This document shows positions 1 through 5,864 of a stretch of DNA of 10,308 nt, one piece after another; position 1 is the stretch's first letter, and the number at the start of each line of letters is the position of its first letter. The DNA is from Verrucomicrobiota bacterium (GTDB lineage: Bacteria; Verrucomicrobiota; Verrucomicrobiia; Limisphaerales; UBA1100), in the NCBI GenBank assembly GCA_015660155.1, contig DQLO01000030.1:1-10308 (forward strand), written 5' to 3'. Under the pieces are notes generated by a model that was not told the origin of the DNA, made no database searches, and saw only the letters and a list, made by a program, of their open reading frames with translations. The translations under genes were made by a program, and so were the position numbers.

Positions 1-1092
1 GTCGATGCGGTTCTTCCGACTTTGGAGGAACCAGCGCTGGGCCCAAACGAGCACGCTCCAAAGGATCAAAATCAAGGTGAGAATGAAGCCCATCATCTCG
101 ACATGTTTTGCAAAAAACCCGGGATCGGTGCGCCGGAAAAATTTTTCCGCGCCCGGGTGCAGAGGAAACTGCAGGTGCGCGGTGGAGGATTGTTCATCGA
201 GACTGCTGAAGGCGGAATGTTTTTGGGACAGGGCCGCGCGATGTTCATAGAGAGTGCGGGTGAGGGTTTCGGCGATTTCATCGGGCAGATTCGTGTGGCA
301 CGCGAGCACGGCTTTTACGCCTACGGTGCCGATGGGGTACACAGGTTGGCCGGAATAAGCCAGCAACGGGATGGTGTGCGGTGATGCGTGCGGGTAATGC
401 ACGCGGAACCCATCGGCCAAGATTTGGGCTCCAAAGCGGGTATCGGAGGATGCAGTGAGCGGGGCCAGTGGGGTGAGGTGTACCTGACCGGATTGCAAGG
501 CGCGCTGGCAGGCGCCGTTGCCGAGGCCAGTGAGGAAGAGCAACGCATCTACTTTGCCGGTCATCAATTGTTGGGTTGCCTCATCCAGCGGCAGATTGAC
601 GAGCGTGAGTTGGCTTTTACTGAAACCGGCGAAGCGCAGAAACTCGCGGGTGAATTTTTCCGAGCCGCTGCCCTTGGGGCCGAGGGCCACGGTTTTGCCG
701 GCGAGATCGCGAATGGATTGGATGCCCGCTTTGTGGTGGCAGAGAAAGTGCAGTAGCTCGGGATGAACGGCGGTGAGGCTGCGCACGTGCGCGCCGGCTT
801 GGGTGTCGTTTTGCAGGAGGGCGAGGTGTGCAGTTTGTTTTTGCAACCGGTTGGCGTTGTCGAGGCTGCCGGTGGTTTCCACTAGTTGAATGTGAAGGTG
901 CGGGTGCGCTTGTTGCACCTCGTCGGCAATGGCTTGGCCCAGTTCGTGGTAAAGCCCGCCGCGTTGGCCGGTGGCAAAGGTGAGGGTTGTCTTCCCGGGG
1001 CCGAACCAGTAGTGCCGCGCCATGAAGCCCACGGCCAGTGCGGCGATCAGCCCAAAGACGATGAGTCGTTTGCGAATGGGATCGTTTTCCAT
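1..1092 (-). CDS. TAXI-family TRAP solute-binding protein, membrane-anchored, C-terminus cut off by window edge
   Basis: 364 codons are open on the minus strand from the ATG at 1092 to the window edge, so the C-terminus is missing. Residues 10-24 form a hydrophobic N-terminal anchor. Next come the TAXI (TRAP-associated extracytoplasmic immunogenic) hallmarks: 'ATGQRGGLYHELG' at 40-52, 'TTGSLDNANRL' at 73-83 and 'ALLQND' at 91-96. Residues 123-146 ('GIQSIRDLAGKTVALG...SGSE') fit the second lobe of a periplasmic binding fold, and 'LHPGAEKFF' at 311-319 fits the usual C-terminal 'HPGA' motif. A second membrane helix follows at about 333-350, and the chain continues into 'RWFLQSRKNR', presumably cytoplasmic. 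The family binds small organic acids or amino acids for TRAP importers; the ligand here cannot be read. The start lies 6 bases after the stop of the pseudopilin-thioredoxin gene, so the two are probably co-transcribed. No clear Shine-Dalgarno is visible. No TRAP membrane subunit lies in the window, but the sequence beyond the left edge is unseen. Confidence 0.82.
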   Translation of the reverse strand, partial: MENDPIRKRLIVFGLIAALAVGFMARHYWFGPGKTTLTFATGQRGGLYHELGQAIADEVQQAHPHLHIQLVETTGSLDNANRLQKQTAHLALLQNDTQAGAHVRSLTAVHPELLHFLCHHKAGIQSIRDLAGKTVALGPKGSGSEKFTREFLRFAGFSKSQLTLVNLPLDEATQQLMTGKVDALLFLTGLGNGACQRALQSGQVHLTPLAPLTASSDTRFGAQILADGFRVHYPHASPHTIPLLAYSGQPVYPIGTVGVKAVLACHTNLPDEIAETLTRTLYEHRAALSQKHSAFSSLDEQSSTAHLQFPLHPGAEKFFRRTDPGFFAKHVEMMGFILTLILILWSVLVWAQRWFLQSRKNRID

Positions 1093-1098
1093 GCGCTG

Positions 1099-2235
1099 CT
1101 AATTGCCTCGGGCCCAGGCGACGTAGGGGGTGATGGGGCCGCGTGTGTAGCCTACGCGGCGGCGTAGTTCTTTGCCGGTTTCGCCGTTGAGGATGATTTG
1201 TGTGGGGAAATTGTTCACGCCAAAACTGGCTTTGAGGCGGTCGTTTTCGCGTTCTGTTTCGCGGTTTACACCGCGGTTGATCGGGAAATCACAAATATGA
1301 ATCACCAAACCCTCAGAGGCAAAGGCCGTCCATAGGCGGTGTTGCAGCACGGTTTTTTCCAACGCCATGCAGGGGGGGCACCAGTCGGATCCGGTGAACA
1401 GAAGATAAACATTTTTCCCCTCTTCCTTGGCGCGGGCCAGCGAGGCGGTGAGGCCGCGCAGCACGCGTTCGGTCTGGTCGGTTTTGCCATAGCCGTGCAA
1501 TACGCGGGTGCTGGCCTTGCCGAGTGTGACGCCGCCAACGGATTCGATGTGCGGCTTCACTAGCATCCCGGCGCTGCTGAGGTCGCCGTCATTGCAAAGC
1601 TTGGCGCTGCCGTCAGCCATCACCATTTGCCCCTGTCCTGCAAACAGGCTGGTCATGGCGGTGGGCGGTGGGTTGCCCTGTTCATCCTCGTCGTCGCTGC
1701 CGGCCCAGTGCGCGGTGACGAGATCGGCCGAGGAAAGATTGCGCGTGGCGGCCAATATGGTGGAAGGTCGGCCAAAGTCGCCGCCTTGTATAAACACATA
1801 ACTCAGAGCTTTGTTGGGAATGGGCCGGCCATCGCGGGTATTAAATTGTTTCCAATCCATCACCGCCACTTCGTTGGCGGCCTCGCGGGTGGCATCGCAG
1901 GGGGACCATAAAATTTTGGCGGTGACCACGTCGCGCTTGAGATCGCGGATGGCATACACCGAGCCGGGGTCGGGCGCGAAGTTGCCGCCGAAGTGGTTGG
2001 CCTGTCCGCTGGGGGTGAGCTGCCAGGGCATGCGGTCATCGTTATCGAGCGCGAACATGATGAGCGCCTTGCCTTGTTGGCTGAGGTTGCTCATGCACTG
2101 GATGCGTTTGGCCTTGGCCATGGCACGGGCGAGGGTGGGGAGCAGCATGCTGGCGAGGATGCCGATGATGGCAATGACGACGAGCATCTCGATGAGGGTG
2201 AAGCCTTTGGGCTTGGTCGGTCGAGGTTTGGTCAT
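1099..2235 (-). CDS. Prepilin-like (type II secretion pseudopilin) protein fused to a C-terminal thioredoxin domain
   Basis: This is a 378-residue protein. I start it at the ATG at 2235, not at upstream in-frame codons, because the prepilin leader begins there and further extension would run through the intergenic region into hemB. Residues 1-11 are a short basic leader ending 'PKG'. The type IV prepilin signal 'GFTLIEMLVV' follows, with cleavage predicted after G11 and the conserved Glu at 16, then a hydrophobic helix to about residue 34. Residues 45-220 resemble verrucomicrobial pseudopilin-like proteins and include 'GQMVMADGSAKL' at 202-213, similar to their H-X9-DG tail. From about 255 a thioredoxin-fold domain begins: 'YLLFTGSDWCPPC' at 277-289, with the redox pair C286/C289, and a 'NNFPTQIIL' segment at 341-349 carrying the expected cis-proline P344. 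The thioredoxin domain should face the periplasm or exterior. It is followed directly by the TAXI gene. Pseudopilin and thioredoxin assignments are strong; the function of the fusion is unknown. Confidence 0.88.
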   Translation of the reverse strand: MTKPRPTKPKGFTLIEMLVVIAIIGILASMLLPTLARAMAKAKRIQCMSNLSQQGKALIMFALDNDDRMPWQLTPSGQANHFGGNFAPDPGSVYAIRDLKRDVVTAKILWSPCDATREAANEVAVMDWKQFNTRDGRPIPNKALSYVFIQGGDFGRPSTILAATRNLSSADLVTAHWAGSDDEDEQGNPPPTAMTSLFAGQGQMVMADGSAKLCNDGDLSSAGMLVKPHIESVGGVTLGKASTRVLHGYGKTDQTERVLRGLTASLARAKEEGKNVYLLFTGSDWCPPCMALEKTVLQHRLWTAFASEGLVIHICDFPINRGVNRETERENDRLKASFGVNNFPTQIILNGETGKELRRRVGYTRGPITPYVAWARGN

Positions 2236-2270
2236 GGGAAAAATATAACCTGAATTTTTGGATTTCGCAA
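2235..2270 (-). promoter_or_regulatory. Putative sigma-70-like promoter giving a leaderless transcript of the pseudopilin-thioredoxin gene
   Basis: On the minus strand TTGCGA (2270-2265, 4 of 6 matches to the -35 consensus) and TATATT (2247-2242, 5 of 6 matches to the -10 consensus) are separated by exactly 17 bases. The predicted transcription start, 7 bases past the -10 box, is the A of the ATG at 2235. No Shine-Dalgarno lies close to that ATG, which fits leaderless translation. This is motif reading only. Confidence 0.4.
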
Positions 2271-2279
2271 GGGTTCGTG

Positions 2280-2311
2280 CGTAAAACACCTTGAAATTAA
2301 GGCGTTTTACG
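2280..2311. repeat. Inverted repeat (13-base arms) in the divergent intergenic region; possible operator or hairpin
   Basis: The arms CGTAAAACACCTT (2280-2292) and AAGGCGTTTTACG (2299-2311) are complementary except for one position (A2288 against C2303), around the 6-base loop GAAATT. In a minus-strand RNA the odd pair becomes a G-U wobble, so that stem would be fully paired. It lies between two divergent genes, so it is unlikely to be a conventional terminator for either. The left arm and loop contain TTGAAA (2291-2296), a possible -35 box for hemB, 17 bases before a poor -10 (TAGCCT, 2314-2319). The repeat could therefore be an operator covering a hemB promoter. The regulator is not identified. 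Confidence 0.6.
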
Positions 2312-2329
2312 AGTAGCCTCCCAGTCACC

Positions 2330-2359
2330 AAAGGAGTTGAGCTTGTGCCCGCAATGTAA
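2330..2359 (+). promoter_or_regulatory. Orphan Shine-Dalgarno plus four-codon mini-ORF in the hemB leader
   Basis: AAAGGAG at 2330-2336 is the only strong Shine-Dalgarno upstream of hemB, but it lies about 29 bases before the hemB ATG. It is spaced ideally (8 bases) for a GTG at 2345, which is in the hemB frame and reads Val-Pro-Ala-Met before a TAA at 2357-2359. The hemB ATG follows 6 bases after that stop. It could be a translational-coupling mini-ORF, or the remnant of a longer hemB N-terminus cut off by a stop codon. There is no independent support for either. Confidence 0.35.
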
Positions 2360-2365
2360 TTTACC

Positions 2366-3370
2366 ATGGCTGATGCTGAACAAAATTTAAGCCGCCGCCC
2401 GCGCCGTCTTCGGCGCAATGCCGCCACGCGCGCGTTGTTGCAGGAGACGCGTGTGACGGTGGATGATTTGATTTGGCCGCTCTTTGTAAAAGATGGCGAG
2501 GGCGATGCCGAAGCGGTGCCTTCGATGCCCGGCGTGCGGCGGCACACGATTGCGGGTTTGGTGGGTGAATGCCGCGAGGCGAGCGAGGCGGGCATCAAGG
2601 CGGTGGCGTTGTTCCCAGTGACGCCTGCGGAATTAAAAAATGATTCCGGCACCGAGGCGCTTAATCCAGATTGCCTTGTGCTGCGCGCGGTGCGTGAGTT
2701 GAAAAAGGCGTTGCCGGAATTGCTCGTCATCACCGATGTGGCGCTGGATCCTTATACCACGCACGGCCACGATGGCGTGTTGAACGCCGAGGGCACGGAT
2801 GTGGCCAACGATGCCACGGTGGCGATCCTCGCCCAAATGGCCGTGGCCCACGCGGAGGCTGGCGTGGATTGGGTGGCGCCTTCGGATATGATGGATGGCC
2901 GCGTGGGAGCGATTCGTTCCGCGCTGGACGACGCGCGGCACACGGGCGTTTCCATCCTCGCGTATTCGGCAAAATACGCCTCGGCGTTTTACGGCCCTTT
3001 CCGCGATGCTGTGGGCAGCCAATCGGCGGACGGCGCGGCGTATATTGACAAGCGCACGTATCAGCTCAACCCCGCGAACCCGCGCGAGAGTATGGTGGAG
3101 GCCGCGCTGGATATTGAAGAGGGCGCGGATATTTTGATGGTGAAACCCGCCGGGGCGTATCTCGACATCCTCTGCCGGATGCGCCAGCTCACCGATTTAC
3201 CGCTGGCGGCGTATCAAGTCTCCGGCGAGTACGCGCAAATTCACGCCGCCGCCGAGCGCGGTTGGCTGGACCTCGCCGCTACGCGCGACGAATCGCTGCT
3301 GGCCATCAAACGCGCGGGCGCGGATCTCATCCTCACTTACTTTGCAAAGGAGATTGCCCTCGGTCGATGA
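2366..3370 (+). CDS. hemB: Delta-aminolevulinic acid dehydratase (porphobilinogen synthase), Mg-type
   Basis: This 334-residue protein has normal length for bacterial HemB. It condenses two molecules of 5-aminolevulinate to porphobilinogen in the cytoplasm, feeding heme and other tetrapyrroles. Active-site features are clear: 'YSAKYASAFYGPFR' at 200-213 with K203, and 'ILMVKPAGAYLDI' at 256-268 with the Schiff-base lysine K260. The metal loop reads 'DVALDPYTTHGHDG' at 124-137. The three cysteines of zinc-dependent enzymes are replaced by A126, D128 and D136, the pattern of magnesium-activated forms. An N-terminal 'RPRRLRRN' at 11-18 is also usual for the family. The ATG at 2366 is chosen because an in-frame TAA at 2357 blocks any longer reading. 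It lacks a close Shine-Dalgarno; see the mini-ORF entry. Its stop overlaps the next start as ATGA, so translation of the two is probably coupled. Confidence 0.97.
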   Translation: MADAEQNLSRRPRRLRRNAATRALLQETRVTVDDLIWPLFVKDGEGDAEAVPSMPGVRRHTIAGLVGECREASEAGIKAVALFPVTPAELKNDSGTEALNPDCLVLRAVRELKKALPELLVITDVALDPYTTHGHDGVLNAEGTDVANDATVAILAQMAVAHAEAGVDWVAPSDMMDGRVGAIRSALDDARHTGVSILAYSAKYASAFYGPFRDAVGSQSADGAAYIDKRTYQLNPANPRESMVEAALDIEEGADILMVKPAGAYLDILCRMRQLTDLPLAAYQVSGEYAQIHAAAERGWLDLAATRDESLLAIKRAGADLILTYFAKEIALGR

Positions 3371-4812
3371 GCGATACGCCGACAGACATCGCGGTTCTCG
3401 AGGCATTCGATTTTTCCGCCTGTCCCGGCGTTTCCTTTGGCGATGCGCAGCACACACCGTGGCGCGCGGACATCCCTTACCCCGAAGGCCTGCGCCGCGC
3501 GCTGGTGCATTTTCAGGAAATGGAGGCGGAGCTGCCGCACGCCGATTGGCGGCACGGGGTGTATCGGTTTCAAATCGACCTCGTGCAGCGCGGCTATTTG
3601 CAATCCTTCCACCTCGAAACCGGCCAAGCGATCACCACCCGCTGCTCGTTGCCGGCCCATGGCGACACGGTTTTGAATCCGGTTTTTTATCGGTTCGACG
3701 ATCCCGAGGAACATTATTTAATTGTCGGATTTCATCCGCCGCGCTTGGTGGGTTTTTATTTTCCTAAACGCAAACAGGTGGTGAGCATCATGAACCACGC
3801 GCATCCGGTGCTGCAAATGGGCTGGGAACCGGCGCGATTGGCGATGAGCTGCCGGATGCTGGAGGAGCTGATGCTTGGCCGCGAAGCGGCAGTGGAGGCT
3901 TATTGCGCGGCCGAGGCGGATCATCGCTTGGTACTCACGCAATCTTTTCACCCCAATGTGGGCCATCAATTGCGCGAGGAATTTCCGATGTTGTGGAAGC
4001 TTTTCAATGAAAACAAATCAGCCGCGGCGTTGTTGACCGGTCCTTTTGATGCTCTCGATTTGTCGCAGCAACTGCCCGAGGAAGTGGCGCGTGAGGCGAT
4101 CTCCCTCGACGAATCCGAATTGCCGTGGGCGGTTACTTTTTTTGATGCCGTGCTGGAGCGCGGTCTGTTGGTGGGACGCATGGGGTGCCAATCGCATATG
4201 CCCGCAGCGATGCAGGCGGCGCTGCAGGAGGGCTTTCGGCGGCGGCATCCGGCGGAGTACGCGCAGATGCGGGCGGAACTGCGCGACCGTTGGCCGGTGG
4301 TGTGGCTCACCCTGCGCGCGCATAATCGCAAGTGGGTGGACGAAGGGGCGCACTTGAGCCGCTTGGTCGAGGCGGTCACAGAAAAATATCCGCGCGCGGC
4401 GTTTGTCTTGGATGGGATGGGGGATGTGCGCGGTAGCGCGGATGAAATTTTGCAAACCGACGCGCACATCATCGACGCAGTGGGGCGATCGTTCACCGAG
4501 GCGCTGGCGTGCTTCAGCCTGTGCGATAGCTACGTGATGCCTTATAGCAATTCCTGCGCGCTGCACATGGTGGATCCGCGCCCCGGCGTGGTGCACGGGT
4601 TGAAAGGCTGGATTCCGGACGAGCCATTTGAGCCGGCCATCACGGAAGAAAAAGTGCTCGCCCGCGTGGTGCACGGCACGAAGCATCCCACCGGCGATGC
4701 CGATTACGACGCGTGGGTGACTACGTGCGACTATGATTTATCCGGCGACTTGGTGCTCTCCACGCTACTCGAAGCGCTGGCGGAATTGCCCGAGCGCGAT
4801 TCCAGCAAGTGA
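3367..4812 (+). CDS. Conserved protein of unknown role, C-terminal half resembling a GT-B glycosyltransferase
   Basis: This is a 481-residue protein. I place the start at the ATG at 3367, inside an ATGA overlap with the hemB stop. AAAGGAGA (3346-3353) lies about 14 bases upstream, and an earlier in-frame ATG at 3262 would sit deep inside hemB. There is no signal peptide or membrane helix, so it is probably cytoplasmic. Residues 195-210 ('HPNVGHQLREEFPMLW') and 310-351, centred on 'VVWLTLRAHNRKWVDEG' followed by 'YPRAAFVLDGM', resemble the nucleotide-sugar-binding half of GT-B enzymes. In such proteins a strand, a long helix and 'hhhDG' come before a segment such as 'FTEALACFSLCDSYVMPYSN' (376-395). 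I cannot name a donor, an acceptor or catalytic residues. Its last 26 codons overlap, tail to tail, the convergent MscS gene. The existence of the gene is secure; the glycosyltransferase link is a weak fold-level inference. Confidence 0.8.
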   Translation: MSDTPTDIAVLEAFDFSACPGVSFGDAQHTPWRADIPYPEGLRRALVHFQEMEAELPHADWRHGVYRFQIDLVQRGYLQSFHLETGQAITTRCSLPAHGDTVLNPVFYRFDDPEEHYLIVGFHPPRLVGFYFPKRKQVVSIMNHAHPVLQMGWEPARLAMSCRMLEELMLGREAAVEAYCAAEADHRLVLTQSFHPNVGHQLREEFPMLWKLFNENKSAAALLTGPFDALDLSQQLPEEVAREAISLDESELPWAVTFFDAVLERGLLVGRMGCQSHMPAAMQAALQEGFRRRHPAEYAQMRAELRDRWPVVWLTLRAHNRKWVDEGAHLSRLVEAVTEKYPRAAFVLDGMGDVRGSADEILQTDAHIIDAVGRSFTEALACFSLCDSYVMPYSNSCALHMVDPRPGVVHGLKGWIPDEPFEPAITEEKVLARVVHGTKHPTGDADYDAWVTTCDYDLSGDLVLSTLLEALAELPERDSSK

Positions 4813-5843
4813 GTGGTGGGGGTGCTGATGCTGAGGCCAAATTTTTCCTGTAGCTCGTAGGCCGCGAGGTTTACCGCATCGCGGACGGCCAACAGTTGGT
4901 GCGGATTTTTCAGAACGTACGCCAATCGCCAGCGCGCGGCGTGGTCGCCGTTTTCCTTGAGGGCGATGTGGGCATCCTTTTCCGCCTCGATGCCTTCAAC
5001 CGTCGCGGCGGCTTTTGCGTGCACGGCGTTCAGAAAGTCGCGCACGGTTTCCACGGGCGCGCCGTAGCCGATTTTGAAATCCACATAATCTTTGAAGGGG
5101 CCGCCGGGGTTTTGCTTGTAAAGGTCCACACGGTTGGTGAGCAGACAGGCGTTGGGCAGCATGATGTCGTGGCCGTGCACGAGGTCGCGTATGTGGGTTT
5201 GGCGCGAGCGGATTTCGAGCACGATGCCGAGCACGTTCTCGGCGGGGATGGCGATCACGTCGCCGCGGCCGAGGCGTTCGCTGCTGATGAGCAGGATGCC
5301 GCTGAGGAAATCGCGCATCCAATAATCCTTGGTGATGAATACCAGCAACGCGAGGAAGCCGAGTACGCCGGTGGTTTGCAGGGAATCCTTGAGCCCCCAC
5401 ACGTTGACGAGCACCACCACCGCGCCCACCAAAATAATAAAGTACGCCAGCAATTCCAGCGTGCGCGAGGTGGAGGTTTCCACCCGGCGCGTGAACCCCA
5501 TCACCGTGATTTCCTTGCCGTATCGCGAGAGCAACAGCGCCTCGGCTAGATGGATGACGAGGTATGCGCACAGCAACGTGAGGCAGGTTTGGCTGAGTTG
5601 CCCGGCCGGAAACCGCTCGCTGTGAATGGCCACCGAGAGAATGAATGTGATGAACACGATGAGGTTGAACCCGTGCAAAATGCGCAGGCGCGATCGCATG
5701 CGCGCCTCGTCCTGAATGGCGCCGTAGCGCGAGGCGATGGTTTTGGAAAAAACATAAACGAGGATGTTCACCGCGAACGTGAACCACTCAATGACTTCCA
5801 CCGCCGTCAGACGCGGGAGGATGTGTGAGTTCCAAAAATCCAT
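4731..5843 (-). CDS. MscS-family mechanosensitive ion channel protein
   Basis: This is a 370-residue membrane protein. Hydrophobic helices lie at about 14-33, 57-73, 85-106, 127-148 and 158-171. The last is the pore-lining TM3-like helix, continuing into the MscS signature 'FITKDYWMRDFLSGILLISSE' region (169-189) and 'GRGDVI' at 192-197. Residues 195-240 form the beta domain ('IAIPAENVLGIVLEI', then 'DIMLPNACLLTNRV'), followed by an alpha/beta C-terminal domain to about 345. MscS homologues open under membrane tension and release solutes in hypo-osmotic shock. Two more helices than E. coli MscS place it among the mid-sized YbdG/YnaI-like members. The Ser-rich tail (about 350-370) lies in the 82-base overlap with the convergent gene. 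The start at 5843 has no clear Shine-Dalgarno but lies 21 bases after the Sel1-LysM stop, so the two are likely one operon. Confidence 0.92.
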   Translation of the reverse strand: MDFWNSHILPRLTAVEVIEWFTFAVNILVYVFSKTIASRYGAIQDEARMRSRLRILHGFNLIVFITFILSVAIHSERFPAGQLSQTCLTLLCAYLVIHLAEALLLSRYGKEITVMGFTRRVETSTSRTLELLAYFIILVGAVVVLVNVWGLKDSLQTTGVLGFLALLVFITKDYWMRDFLSGILLISSERLGRGDVIAIPAENVLGIVLEIRSRQTHIRDLVHGHDIMLPNACLLTNRVDLYKQNPGGPFKDYVDFKIGYGAPVETVRDFLNAVHAKAAATVEGIEAEKDAHIALKENGDHAARWRLAYVLKNPHQLLAVRDAVNLAAYELQEKFGLSISTPTTHLLESRSGNSASASSSVESTKSPDKS

Positions 5844-5864
5844 CGTGCGAAGTGCGCGCCGGGT

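Noticed and set aside
2236..2733. The minus-strand frame of the pseudopilin gene stays open upstream to 2733, giving a possible 544-residue protein.
   Set aside because: The extension is antisense to hemB and crosses the promoter region; the prepilin leader starts at 2235 and only that start leaves the G-F-T-L-I-E signal in its proper place.
3262..3366. An in-frame earlier ATG that would extend the GT-B-like protein by 35 residues into hemB.
   Set aside because: The extension is a shadow of the hemB C-terminus; the ATGA overlap at 3367 with an upstream AAAGGAG is the usual coupled start.
4862..4884. Inverted repeat CCGCGA...TCGCGG just past the end of the GT-B-like gene, considered as its terminator.
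   Set aside because: It lies within MscS coding sequence, has only six-base arms and no T-run follows.
4896..5549. Long plus-strand open frame opposite the MscS gene (217 codons).
   Set aside because: It is a GC-rich antisense shadow; the minus strand has a full MscS family signature and membrane helices.
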